Source: Amborella trichopoda | Taxonomy: Eukaryota; Streptophyta; Magnoliopsida; Amborellales; Amborellaceae | DNA length: 64,000 nucleotides | Assembly (NCBI RefSeq): GCF_000471905.2 | Contig: NW_006500321.1 | Coordinates: forward strand, 99,122 to 163,121 | Direction: 5' to 3' | In this document: in pieces, positions 23,020-34,799 of the stretch | How positions within the stretch are numbered: position 1 is the stretch's first letter | Layout: every line of letters begins with the position of its first letter | Program-made: the position numbers and the translations under genes | Notes under the pieces: model-generated | Databases searched by the model: none | What the model was told of the DNA's origin: nothing | Seen by the model: the letters and a program-made list of their open reading frames with translations, nothing else

Positions 23020-25199
23020 CAACCCTACTGACATGGCGACTCATACATAGTCCATGCTGCATGACCTTAAGCTGCATAGCCACGGTCCAAACTATATGAC
23101 CATAAACTATAGTGGAGGTCTAGTCGATTGACCTTAAACTTCACGGTCTTAATTGCATGACTTTAAACTGCTTAACCATGATCCAAGCTATATGACCTTA
23201 AACCATAGTGCACATCCTGACTGCATGACGTTAAACTTCTACGCTCAGGTCCAGGAGGCATGACCTTAAAGATGCCCTATGTGCGTGCACACCTCCCTTT
23301 TTGTGTACATCTTCACGCATGTCTTCCTTAATCGACCCATTGGTGCGCACATACCCTCTTCTTCTTCTCTCCAGTGAGTCTACGTACGCGCCCACACCCT
23401 TTACGTGCATCACCATGCACGTCTTCCCCAGCCGGCCTATTCATGTGCGTGGTCCACCTACACTACTTTCATTGCATCCCCAATGAGTCTACGTACACGC
23501 ACACACCCTTCATGTGCATCACCACGCATGTCTTCCCTAGCCTGACATTCGTGTGCGCGGGCAACCTACACCACTTCCATTGCTTCCCCAATGAGTTTAC
23601 ATACGAGTACACACCCTTTAGGTGCATTATCACGCACATCTTCCCTAGCCGACCCATTCTTGTGTGTAAACCACCTTCACCATCATTCATCTTATTCCCA
23701 AAAAGTCTTACCCATGCTCACCAAACATCTCGCCGCCAGCTAGTGGGTCACCACTTTTACCTAACCATCCAATCAACTCTTTACAAGAAACTTCATGCCA
23801 CCTTCCCAAACGAGTCAAAGTCACCCCCAAACTCACTCTATGACCTCTACGAACTGCCACTCCTTATCGCTATGGTCCAGTTGTTTAGTGCACGTCCCAG
23901 TTGCATGACGTTAGAAGGCTTCACATAGGTCTCGAAGGCACGACCCTAAAATTGCCTTCTCTAAAAAAAAAAACGGGCATGGTGCACATTTGGACAAGGG
24001 AAAGCCACAAGTAAAAATAAAAGATGGGCATGGTCATGAAACCATCAGTAAGAGAGTTCTGTGGAAAAATAAATACAGTCATGGTGAAAACCCTAAAAGA
24101 GCACCATGAGAAAAAATGGATGAAAAGGGTGGACATGACCACAAAGTCATGAGTAAAAGAGCTTGGAAATAATAGAAGTCGGTGAAAACCATCTTAATGC
24201 CACTTCCCCTGTTCAAGAGAAAACCCGCGAAAGGGTGCTTGGACCGACAAAGCAGGTTGAAAGCCTCATAAGATCTCCCTAGCTTCCATGGCTTGTTCGG
24301 GAGTGAGAGCCTCATAAGATCTCCTAAGTTTTCATGGCTTATCAGGGAGTGAGAGCCTCACAAGATCTCCCTAGTTTCAACGGCTCGTGAGGGAGTGAGA
24401 GCCTCATAAGATCTCCCCAATTCAGAAAAAATAGAGAGCCCTTGAGGGTGAGGATGATGACGAAAAGATCCCTCCAGAAATGCTAAGGGCCATTATGAAG
24501 GCAAGAGACTGACAAGGCTAAGGTTGCCATAGGATTCAGGCTATGTCTCGCTAAAGCCCTCTAGCTAGTAGGGGACCAGACTTTCTGGCGGGTCAGAAGC
24601 CCCCGACTGGACTCCGCTAGATAAGACCTACAAAGATACCCTACACATCAAAGGCAAACATGGTGTAACAGTAGTGCCGACCAGAGGTTTGTAGCATTTG
24701 TCCTTCAAAAGAGGTCTGGTTATGTACGAGGAGGTCGTAACAAAGGCGTCATGCTCCAGAACCATAGAGAGTCCTTGAGGGTGAGGGTGATGATGAAAAG
24801 ATCCTTTCATAAATGCTAAGGGCCATTACGAAGGCTAGAGATTGACAAGGCCGTGGATGCCATGGGATTCAAGGTACGTCTTGCCAAAGCCCTCTAGCCA
24901 GCAGGGGACCAGACTTTCGAGCGGGCCAGAAGACCTAGACTGGACTCTGCTAGATGGGACCTACAGGGATACCTTGCACATTAAAGGAAAACTTGGTGTA
25001 GTAGAAGTGCCGACCACAGGTTCATAGCATTTGGCCTACAAAAAGGGCCTGGTTCTGTATGAGGAGGTCGTAACAAGGGCCTCATGTTCCAGACCCACAA
25101 ATAGTCTCTTGAAGGTGTGGACTCTATGAAGATCCCTCAAACTTCCCAAATGATTGCACTTATCGATTCTCTCTAAGCACAACATTTGGTGGGACATGC
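23020..25199. repeat. Element A 3' arrays, second assembly copy
   Basis: Same order as 13542-15720: one satellite block (to about 23267), the 108-bp array (23268-23700), the non-coding stretch, the 46-bp array (24258-24424) and the 333-bp duplication (24431-25096). It should not be counted as an independent element unless the duplication is shown to be real. Confidence 0.85.
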
Positions 25200-27788
25200 T
25201 GTTGGAAGGTATTTTTCTTCAACATGTGGCCCCCACTCAATAAAGGCCTAGCAAGTAGTGGAAATTTTGACACTCTTAGAATAGCCCCAGAACTGACTAG
25301 GATCTCTCAAAAGTCTCTTGCTAAGTTTTGTCACCTTCCGACATGTCTAAGGCAGTGCAAACTGAGAAAGAGTTTCGATAGAATCGACCTCTAGCACGCT
25401 GAAATGGACCTCTATAACTAGAACTATATTTTCAACATCTCAAATTACTATGGAACCACCACCATTGGATCCGTCACGATGAAAAACTCTTAGGGGTCAA
25501 GTTTTAGCCCAAACAGACACTCCAGGAAGAAGTTATAGGTGAAAGAGTTGAACAGGAGGACCTGCACACTAATCCCGTTCGGCCACCCTGCAACACTACT
25601 CCATTAAAGGAACAGTCACAACCAATGACTTTCGATGCTCATATCTCAGCCGTCTCATATCAGATTGCATTCAAGTTTGGTATGCATGTTCATCTAGTCA
25701 AGACGAATGATTCAATATTGGCACGCCCCGTGACGATACTTGAGCGCGAAGAAAAGCTAGAGAGACCGTGAAGAAAGTGCAAGAAATTCAGCAGCCTCGC
25801 GCCTCGCTCGAGCGGCTAAATCAGGTGCCTGCGAGCCCGATCGACGTAAGACCAATTCCATTGCGAGCGTAAGGTCTTGAGCCATCTTTGACTCGAACCT
25901 CGTATGTCAAGAACGGTCGGAATATGCACACGAAGCCAACGAATAGACTACAAATTCTGACCAAAATTCCAACTTGCAAAATCTTCGTTCGGCCACGGAA
26001 TCGAGCTGCGTTTGGTACCCAGTGATCGTAGCGGCATGCTCTTGTGATTCAGTGAAGAAAACATAGGAAAATGTCAAGGAACGAACACACTATCGATTTG
26101 AAGTTTCAAGATCTACTCAAAATTCAAGTCACATGATCGTGTACCAAAAAAATGATCCATGGCTCGAAGTTGATATCAAATCAATCGCCATGCCGAGCCT
26201 TACAATAAAACAATCATCCTATGATCAATTGGGCATCATAACGACCTCGGATCTGCCATGCAAGAACACCTTGGGCAACACAGGGGACTGTTTTAGAATT
26301 TCATAGCTTGTTAGGAAGGGGCAAATCTGTCATTTTGTTTCGTATTTTCTAGTTTCTTTTAAATCAATTTAATCTTAATTTCTAGCAATTAGGGCTACTT
26401 TTGATTATCCACCCATGTTTGGGCCACACTTCTATATATACGTACCACTATTGCAAGCATAAAAGGAGAAGGCAGATATTTACACACACAAGAGAGAGTT
26501 TTCACTTAATACAAGTTTCTCTTTCTTATAATTGTGGTGTTACGCTTGAGAGAGAGTTTCCGTTGAGAGAAACTTTCGATCGGTACTCTTAGGGTTGACG
26601 TAAATCTTCTCTCTCCTATTTTTCTTTTCTTCTTCACTCTCCCTTCTCCCTTCTCTCTTCCCTCTTCCCTCTTCCCTCTTCTTCGTCTTAGTCCCTCGTG
26701 GAGGTTGTGCACGGCAGTGGTAGTGTCGTGCATGCCTCTCCCTTAGTCTCACAGGTCGCGCATCGTGATGGCAGCACCATGCGGGACTCTCCCTCCCCTC
26801 CTCGTCTGTCTCTTTCTCTTAGTGAAGTCTGTAGACGATGCTGCCCATCACAACCCACAGATGTAGCTTTGAAGTCTTGGTGAAGAACTTAGACGGCAAA
26901 GTGTGTTACTGCCTGCAGGAGTCTTCCTCTGCCTTGCATCTAACGTAGACGGCGATACCTATCACCGCCCGCTAGAGGCCTTGGCAACACCCATCGTCGT
27001 CCGCGAGATTCCTCTGTGCGTCTGGTGCCTATCGCCGTTCCCCCTGCATCCCACGCTTATCATCATGTGACGTAGGAGAAACCATGACCGTGTGCCTTGT
27101 CAAGAGCTAGCGTCGTCCACAAGGGATGCGTCGCCTCCTTGCATTGGCCCATCGCGATGTCTATCGACGTTCAACTTTCCCCTTCTCTTCACCGTCTCGT
27201 TCTTTTCTCTCCACCTCTTTCTCTTCTCACTTAACTGAAGGTGGGTTTAGATTAGCATCGTCGTGTCGAGCTTAGTTTCGAGTAGTATTGCCGTTGTGCT
27301 GATCCTTTGACCATGCCCGTCCTACTACCACTTTGAGTTAGCAATTTCTGGTCGTCATGCTAGTCTTGCCCTTCCATCAAGTTCTCTTCTCCTTTTTATC
27401 TTACGTCTAACCTTGCACTACATCGTCTGCTCCCATGAACGTGCATTGCCCTAAGACAAGGGTGGGTCCTTTTCGACCCACTTGTCGTACAAATTAACCA
27501 TAGAAGTGTTGTGCAGAAAAACATGAGGATTACAGGTCAAGGGAGGTGATTTTGAACCAGCTTCAGCAGTTGGGGGGCCTTCTTCGTGATCTTAGAGGGT
27601 GCCCACGTGAGCTAGCATGAGTAAGTCCTGAACCCACCTAAAATTCCTCTCTCATTTATTGGTATACCTACCTTTGACCTAGAGCAAGGTTCCAAGAGAG
27701 CGATCTCAAGTCCTGGGTGCACCAGAGACCCGAGACACGTGCCACCAGATCACCTAGATCCGGAGGGCGAGATCAAGGCACCTAACCA
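25200..27788 (+). repeat. 3' LTR of element A, second assembly copy
   Basis: It begins TGTTGGAAGG and ends CTAACCA like the first copy, with the TATA box at 26433-26440. It is 2589 bp against 2567 bp in the first copy, mostly through differences in the CT-rich and hairpin segment. Confidence 0.8.
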
Positions 27789-30312
27789 ATACAGAGTCTT
27801 CAATCTCCTTATGCCCATAGAGTATGATCAAGATAAGCTGGGGGAGATTTCTGGTAGTAACTGGGATTTCCTGCCGCTGAGGGAACGTATCTTTTTTATG
27901 CTTTGGCTACAATGCCTTTTACTAGTTCTCCACTCCCAATCCGAAGAAAGGATGAAAAATGGATAGGCAGTGAGGGAGGCGAGGGTGGGCATACCCTTTC
28001 TTCTGATGGTGTTGTTTCGATGACCCGATACGGTGCACGTGAGATAGTAAATGAGGTTTGGTGCCCCGAGGGAGTATGCTCATGCTTATGAGACTTCAAC
28101 ACCACTTGACACAAGGTTCTTATCGTTTCATCTTTCGACCTCATCTCAGCCTGCAACTGCCTCAATGTGGCCTTAAGCTGCGCTACCTCATCTTCATAGG
28201 CTTTCAATAGTTCACTGACCGCTCCGATTTCGCCCTTAGCCATTCGTGATGGCTCCTTACAATTAAGAAAGGAACTGAACCTTCCATCATTGTCTCAAGG
28301 GACACGTGAGGCACTCATGGCACGAGGAGAGCAGGGCATTGGTTTTATAGGGAAGCATGTTATTCCCCAGGCATGGAGAAACCACTTGAACAAGCTTCCA
28401 TGAGGGAATGGAGAGCTCGTTTCATCTAGTACTGGGGAACATTTTTCGTCGGAGGGAGAGAAAGAGAGGGAAGTAGCATCATTAGGGCTACCGAGAGACA
28501 ACTGTCCATCATATGCCCAAGATCATGTGATGAATCCCTAGAAAGAAGGAAGGAGAGTGGCCAGTGGCAAGGTTCCCTTCTTATTCTGAAGATTGATCTC
28601 GACAACGGGTTTCTCAAGCCCTTGCAGCGGCTCAACAATATCATTTTTCTCTCCAGCTTCATCTTGAGGAACTGAGATGTCAAGGAAAACTTCGAGCGGA
28701 AATGATGGATCATTCTCTTGCATTATGGGAAGGAAACCTGTCTCTTCATGAATCAACCCCTCCACCACCAAGGGATCATGGCCAGCACCCTCGATGGGCT
28801 CAGCTTCCATTTCGCTTGAGCCACTAGGACTGCCCTGCAGCAGTATCTTCCGACTCAACAGGAGTCAAGGGGAAAGTAGTTCGGATCCATGAGCTGCCTC
28901 GAGTTCAGTATGCTCGAAGAAGGCTTTGCTCTCGGTGACCTAACCAAAAATGGGTTCGAGCATCTGATCAGATGATGGTACGATTGACTCAGTATTGATG
29001 GGCTCATTGGGGTCAAACTGGCTCTTTGCCCCATTCGTAGATTTGTCCTTGCCCTGAGTGGGACTTGGACCTTCATAGATAATCGGCTTCATTATCCCCT
29101 GAGTAACCGTTTTGGTATTCTCCTCATTCGACGCTTTTCTGGCATCATCTACATCAAGGGGAGTTAAGGGAAAGAAAGGGCTCTCATCTTTGGCAGAGAA
29201 GTCTTCCATGGTGTCCTCTTCTTCGCCTTTAGAACTAAGGGAAGTTTTGGATCTGTGCATGTGTGCACGTTGCTCAGGCGTGCCTTAGGTGGGCGGGGGG
29301 ATTGGCGCGTGTGCGCCCTCTGCAGAAGGACTTCAGATGAAATGGTGGTCAACCCTGACTCAAGCAGTGTGTCCGGCTTTAAGAGGCACGATGCCATGTT
29401 CGAGTGTGTGTGACGGAATGGCCGTGTGACCATCCCTCACAGAGTGAATAGGCATGTGCCGGGAAGGGGGACTAGGAGGTTCCCCTTCGTGTGCTTGGGT
29501 AGACACGACAACAACAAGGCTGCCTCGAGCGGTGTAGTGCGTATGCAAAGGATGTGCAGGGCCAGGTCCATGAAGAGTCGAACCCTGACAGTGCCTCGAG
29601 GTAACTTGAGGGTTGCCCCAAGTGATGCAGTGTACATGCGAAAGATGTGCAAGGCTAGGTTCAAGAAGCCTCGAACCCTGTCAATGTCCTGAGGTAACCT
29701 AAGGGTTGCCCCGAGGTGTGGCTAGCATGGATGCTTTACTAGCTTTGTTGTGTGTGTGAGGTGGTGGCTTCAGAGCCACCTCCTCCTAGTGTCGATCCTC
29801 TTGTTACAACGGCCCGAACTGATAAAAAATGGGGGGTAACCTTGCGGCGACCCGCAGGAGCAACGACAGATGAACTGTCAGTTGTCAGAGAGGGAGGGGC
29901 AGGCTTCGAGCTCCCTCGAGCAGTGGGACCGACAAGTGAGTTGCCGGTAGCAGGGTGCGTGCTATGTGTGATGGCATATGTGCCACCAATGCAAGGTGAG
30001 TTGACAGAAGGTCCACCATTGCAAGGAGGTAGGGAGTGAGGGCTTGTAGGTCCATCCTCACCTTTATCCAGGTGATGACCTGGGAACACGACACAAGGTC
30101 GATGCTCAGGAGAAAAGTCAGGCACGAGGTTCGCGGAACTTGTTCCCGATGAAGACTCACGAGTGCGGGGATTACGAAACCCCCGATTCGGATGAATGTG
30201 TTAAGTAACCCTAAAGACAGGTGTGTGTATAGTGAGCAGGAATAAAGAGAAGGGAAAGTCAAACTAGAACGATCCAATGATGGGCTAGCGTGTCCTCAGT
30301 GGAGTCGCAAGG
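27789..30312 (-). mobile_element. Element D internal region: ORF1-like leader plus acidic coiled-coil cargo, no gag (copy 2)
   Basis: Read on the minus strand from the primer site, the leader (30125 to about 29290) matches element C up to its equivalent of about 60610 and element A. Beyond that the sequence departs from gag and encodes acidic, serine-rich segments (29260-28540) with PSPTQGKDKS, EPIEGAGHDPLVVEG and DEAGEKNDIVEPLQGLEKP. It ends in a coiled-coil segment (28243-27896) with AKGEIGAVSELLKAYEDEV and QLKATLRQLQAEMRSKDE. The coil resembles in kind, not in detail, the C-terminus of the antisense gene of A and B. The left boundary at 27789 is the exact end of the element A LTR, so A seems to have inserted into D. 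Broken in several places. Confidence 0.55.
30293..30310 (-). other. Primer binding site of element D
   Basis: On the minus strand the sequence just inside the LTR is TTGCGACTCCACTGAGGA. The complement of the plant tRNA-Arg 3' end is expected to read TGGCGACTCCGCTGGGG, so the match is good. The first assembly copy (20795-20812) differs at one base. Tat/Ogre elements are known to use tRNA-Arg. Confidence 0.65.
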
Positions 30313-30663
30313 TGATTAGGTAACTCGATCTTGCATCCCCAGATCAAGGTGATTGGATGACACATGTCTCGGGTTCGAAAGATCCAGGACCTAAGATCGC
30401 TCTCTCGGGAACCTTGTTTACAGAGCAAAGGCAGGTGTCCAACTAGTGAGAGAGGAATTTGGATCGTGAGGTGGGACTTACCTCGCGTGGGTCCGTAACA
30501 CACTCGGCCTGGCTCGCGTGGGCTCCCTCTTAGATCACGTTGGAAAGCCCCCTTGGCCTATAGCCAGTTTGAAATCGCCTCCTTTGGTCTGTTTCTCCTT
30601 TCTTGCAAATACATACACACGCGTAAGACGTCCCAACAAGTGGGTCTGGGGACCCTGACTTGT

Positions 30664-31060
30664 CGAAGATAAAATAAAAAAAAATGGAGTGAAATGAAAA
30701 GTAAAGTGGAATGAGATGAAATGAAAATGAAAGAAATGAATTGAAATAAAAAATAAAAATAAAATAAAATTAGAAAATGGAATTAGGATTAAAATGGAAT
30801 GAAGTGAAGTGAAATAAATAAATTGAAGTAAAATAAAATAAAAGGGATTGAAAGAAAATAAAAAAAGATGAGACGATTAAAATAAAATAAATGGAGTGAA
30901 TAAAGTATGGTGAATAAAATGGGTGTGGCAAAAATGGAATAAAATGGAATGGACTAAAGTAAAGTAAATGGAATGAAATAGAAAGGAAGTAGTAGAAAAA
31001 GTAAAATGCAATAGTTTTAAAATGAAAACAAAAAGAATTTAAAGGAGGAAGAGTTTGACA
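30664..31060. repeat. Purine-rich low-complexity tract (AAATGGAATGAAATAAAA type)
   Basis: About 400 bp of loosely repeated AAAATGGA, ATGAAATGAAA and AAATAAAAT, almost free of C. The first assembly copy is at 21166-21560. On the D sense strand this is a TTTCATTTTATTT tract within the LTR. It is not coding. Confidence 0.8.
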
Positions 31061-31460
31061 TGTGGGAGAGAAGTGAGTATTATAATATAAAAAATAGACA
31101 CGTTTGAGGGAAGGAGATGGGGACATTTGTATATTTGGATGAGAGAGATTGCTTTGTTGGGCTATTGAGTGAGAAGAGGAAGGGAGGAATACAATAATAA
31201 AAAAGAAAAGTGCTTTTGGTTTAGAGAGAGAGGAGTTTGAACTTGGGTTATTTTATTGTGCGGGGAGGGGAAAGAGTTGGACGCATGGATCGAGGTGAAG
31301 GGAAATAAATATGCTTGACATGTGGAGGGCAGTAATAAAAAAAACAAAAAAAAGGATTTGACTTAAGGGAGAGATAGAGATGTGGGAAATTGGGTTTTGA
31401 GAGGTTAAAGAGGAAGAGGGTTGTTTTGAGGGGTTTTTTTTTTATACGGATGAAATGAGT

Positions 31461-32890
31461 GTTTTAAAAATCGGCGAGTCGCACCGGATTTGTTCGACTT
31501 GCGAGCCAATACAGCTCGTGTCGATTCCAACATAAAATCGGGAGCCATCTGGTTCTAGAGAAGAACCGCCGGTTTCAATCTGATTCTGTCCGGTTCTACC
31601 CTGTTCAGCCATGTTCCCTGTACGCGTGTGACACGCACGTGCACGCGTGCGACACACACGTGTGAGTTACCTTAATATTTCTACACAAATATTTTAATCT
31701 ATGTTATATAGGTATTTATATACCAAAGTGAAATATTCATCTTTCGATATGGGATAATTCCCAAACATCATTAAATGAAAAGAGAATTTAAATATATTCT
31801 ATTAATCATCAAGTTATAACTACATACGGTGAGGTGGCGTGGTGGTTAAAATTTTGTTTCTTCATGTGATGTCTCAAGGTCGAGTCCTCCCGTGAGCGTT
31901 ATTTTTTTATGTTATATAGTTTTTGTTCTATATATTGTATAAATATTTTTGTAAATAATATAAAAGCATAAAAAAATGAAAAATAAAAAAGGTAAATTTT
32001 TGTATAGCAGTTAATTTTTGTTTGTATAATGGTATAATTATTTTTTTAAATAATATGAAAGGCATAAAAAAATAAAACATAAAAAGTTTATTCTATTTGA
32101 AATCTCCATCTTTCTACAAACAATCTATTTCACTAAATTTATTATAGAAACCTAAAAAAATAAATTTTTGAAACTTTGAAGTGTTATTTCCAAAATTTGT
32201 ACGCATTTTATTAAATTTTACGTTGATAACCAAATTTTTTATTTTATTTATTAATTTTTACTTTACAAATCATGTAATGTACTATTTTTCTTACAGTGGT
32301 CAATAATACATTTTAAATTAGATAATATTATAAAATATTTTTAATTTGTTATTATTCGTCTAATAAAATAATTATAAAATGTAAACTAATAATTATAATT
32401 TCAGTATATAATATTATAATTAGTTAAGGTTTTAATAATTTTGGATTGTAGTGAGTTAGGCTGTAATTATTTGGATTTTTTTAGCGGATTAGGGTTTTTC
32501 GCCAAAACGAGATTTTAATGGCCATTCTTTCATTGATTAGTCTACTCTTTATAATAGTCCATGTATAATTATATATTTTATCTATGATAATTCTATGATT
32601 TTTCTTTTATGTGATGTAAATTTAATGGTTAACATAAGTTTAAACAGGGAAAGAGCATCTCAATATTCACAAATTGATGAGATGAAAAAAATGAAAGTTA
32701 ATAATGTAGTACCTTCATTTCTTATTGGATTCCTAAAAAAAATATTTATAATGAATTTTAATAATTTTTTCGAATTTTTTTAAAGCTTTAATTTGACCGA
32801 TTCAGCTGATTTTCAATCCGAATCGTCGATTTACCAATCTAGATCGATTTTTGAGATACCCAATCCAGATCACCGATCCGCTTTTTAAAC
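31461..32890. mobile_element. Putative 1.4 kb inserted element with imperfect terminal inverted repeats
   Basis: AT-rich DNA inside the D LTR. The left end reads GTTTTAAAAATCGGCGAGTC and the reverse complement of the right end reads GTTTAAAAAGCGGATCGGTG. Purine-rich LTR sequence lies on both sides. No transposase frame is visible, so it would be a non-autonomous DNA element. I see no clean target-site duplication. In the first assembly copy it starts at 21965 and is cut by the gap. Confidence 0.4.
31829..31910 (+). mobile_element. tRNA-like SINE head remnant
   Basis: An A-box-like TGGCGTGGTGG is followed about 35 bp later by a B-box-like AGGTCGAGTCC (9 of 11 positions fit the pol III B box). 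The flanks are AT-rich with T runs. It is not a functional tRNA, since no cloverleaf is convincing. It fits the 5' head of a tRNA-derived SINE. The first assembly copy is at about 22338-22419. Confidence 0.4.
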
Positions 32891-32899
32891 CATTGGATA

Positions 32900-34690
32900 A
32901 AACAATAATACTTAAGAGAGGGAAAGAGGCTTTGAGTAATTGAGTTGAAAAGGGTAGGGACGAAACTTTCATAATGAAACGAAACGAAACGAAAATAAAA
33001 AAAGAGGGTAATGGGTATGAGATGGGTTTTCCTTGGTGGGTTTTTAGAGTGACAAAATGAGAGTTGCTGGAGAGAGCACAGGACCCTGGGGGACGCGAGA
33101 GAATCGAGCGAGAAGAGATTGAGGAAACGGCAAACTGATGGCGAATATGGCTGCGTGAAATAGCAAGTGAGGCAGAGATGGCTAGAAGAGATGGGTGGAG
33201 ACGTGTAGAAGATGGTTGCAGCAGTGAATGACAGCACAGGTTTGGGGAACAGCTGATGATCAGAGAGCAGTGAGGTGGTCAAGCTAGCGGAAGTTGGTGG
33301 TGGAGGTGGAAAGAGAAGCGAATGAGAGGGGCCTGGTATGGATGAAGGATGGCGGAGAGGGAAAAGGGGCGCGATGGGTTGATGTTGCAGCAGCAAGGCA
33401 GCCACAATTGAGAGGTGAGAGGATGAGGGAACAGTGACAGCAGCGTGGTGGTGAATCGGAGCAGCAAGTTGGTGGCTGTGACTGCTTGCTGGCTGGGAAT
33501 TAAGCGAGAAGAAGATAGGATCAGCAAGGTGATGGTGACTGATGAGTGGTCTAGAGAGAGAGAAGAACAAGAGGATGGATGAAACGAGAGAAGGGAAGAA
33601 GAGACGAGGCGGTGAATTGGGCAGAGAAGGTGGCTGCCTGATTGTGGGTGCGACAAAGTGAAAAAGGGTGGTGCTGTAGCCAACTAACAGAGAGTAATGA
33701 GCGAGGAGCAGCAAGCAGTGAAGAAGATGATGGCAGCTGAGATAAGAGGCCGTGAGATTGGCGCACGGCAGTGGTGGTGCTCCCAATTGCGCTTCGAGAG
33801 AGAGAAAAAAATCGAGAGAGAGAAAGAAAGACAAAATGGATAGGACGGAAAGACGGTGGCGGCCCGCAATTGACCTGGGTCGCGCACACGGCGTTGGTGC
33901 AGGATAGGTCGCGCATGGCGTTGGGATGACGTTGGGGTAAGATGGATCGTACACGGCAATACGGGAAGAGGAGCACGCACGACGATAAGGGAGGAGGAAT
34001 GCAAGAGACGGCGATAGCTAAAGGTTCACATGCCGCGATAGTTAGAGGTTCGCGCGGCGATAGGTTATGTTCACGCGTGGCGCCGTGATGAGATTATATT
34101 CGCACGATGTTAGGGAAAGAAGGATTTGGAGCATGGTGATCTCACTAGACCATGCGATGTGAGAGAAAGGGAGTCAGGGTGTACCACGAAAGTTGCTGCG
34201 AGGGAGTATGGAAAAAGAAAAAAAAGGTGCGAGGGAGTATGGAAAAAGAAAAAAAAAAAAAAAAGGGAAGGAATATGAGGAATCCTTAAGAAAAGAAGGA
34301 GGAAGTGGACCCGAAGGTCTACATGGAAAAAGTGGTTATGCAAGAAATAAAAGAGAGAAAAGGAAAAATTAGTAGTCATGTTACACCACGAGGAGGAAAA
34401 GAGAGACTGTGATCATACAAGACCACACAAAAGAAAGAGAAGGAAAAGAATGAGAAAAGGGAGAGAAAGAGAGAGAAATGATAAAGACGATGACTATCCC
34501 TACTGCTCGTACAGGCTACGAGGCCTGCCACCTGGGACGAGACTCAAACCACCATCTCAGTCATGAGAAGGATGAGAAGAGAGAGAAAAAAAAAAAAAGA
34601 GGGAAAGAGAACAAGAGAATAGAGAGAATGAAAAAAAGAAGAAAATAAAAATAGAAAATTACCTTTTAAACCAAGGAGTACAGACTAAAG
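32900..34690. repeat. Purine-rich microsatellite-like tract of the D LTR
   Basis: GAGAGAGAAAAG-type sequence with embedded unique pieces, including a GCACGGCAGTGGTGGTGC motif near 33764-33781 that matches the hairpin motif of other LTRs. The opposite strand shows a spurious serine/leucine/histidine-rich open frame at 32839-33954. I treat that as low-complexity noise. Confidence 0.75.
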
Positions 34691-34791
34691 ATTTCTCTCC
34701 CCTTCCTCTCTCTCTAAAAACGTGACTCAACAATAAATAAGATTAAAATTTTATTAAGCAAGTGAAGCCTGTGTATAATGAGAGTATGTAG

Positions 34792-34799
34792 TATATATA
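34792..34799 (-). promoter_or_regulatory. TATA box of the D LTR
   Basis: TATATATA on the minus strand. It is preceded (in the D sense) by CCATCCATGATTGGGC, the counterpart of the conserved pre-TATA phrase in the other LTRs. Confidence 0.65.

Larger units (their letters stand above)
23020..32487. repeat. Right copy of the 9.46 kb near-identical duplication
   Basis: Direct repeat of 13542-22997. Visible differences include a small extra segment in the region after the LTR pyrimidine tract (near 26655-26790 against 17180-17290) and single-base changes throughout. Beyond 32487 the sequence continues into DNA not present left of the gap. Confidence 0.95.

Noticed and set aside
31829-31910. A functional tRNA gene
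   Set aside because: Only the two promoter boxes are recognisable. No convincing acceptor stem or anticodon arm can be drawn.
13542-32487. A real recent segmental duplication
   Set aside because: Not excluded, but the copies meet at an N gap and end exactly at the contig edges, which favours an assembly artefact.
32839-33954. A 371-codon minus-strand frame rich in Ser, Leu, Pro and His
   Set aside because: It lies in the purine-rich tract of the D LTR, overlaps two other open frames and shows no domain.
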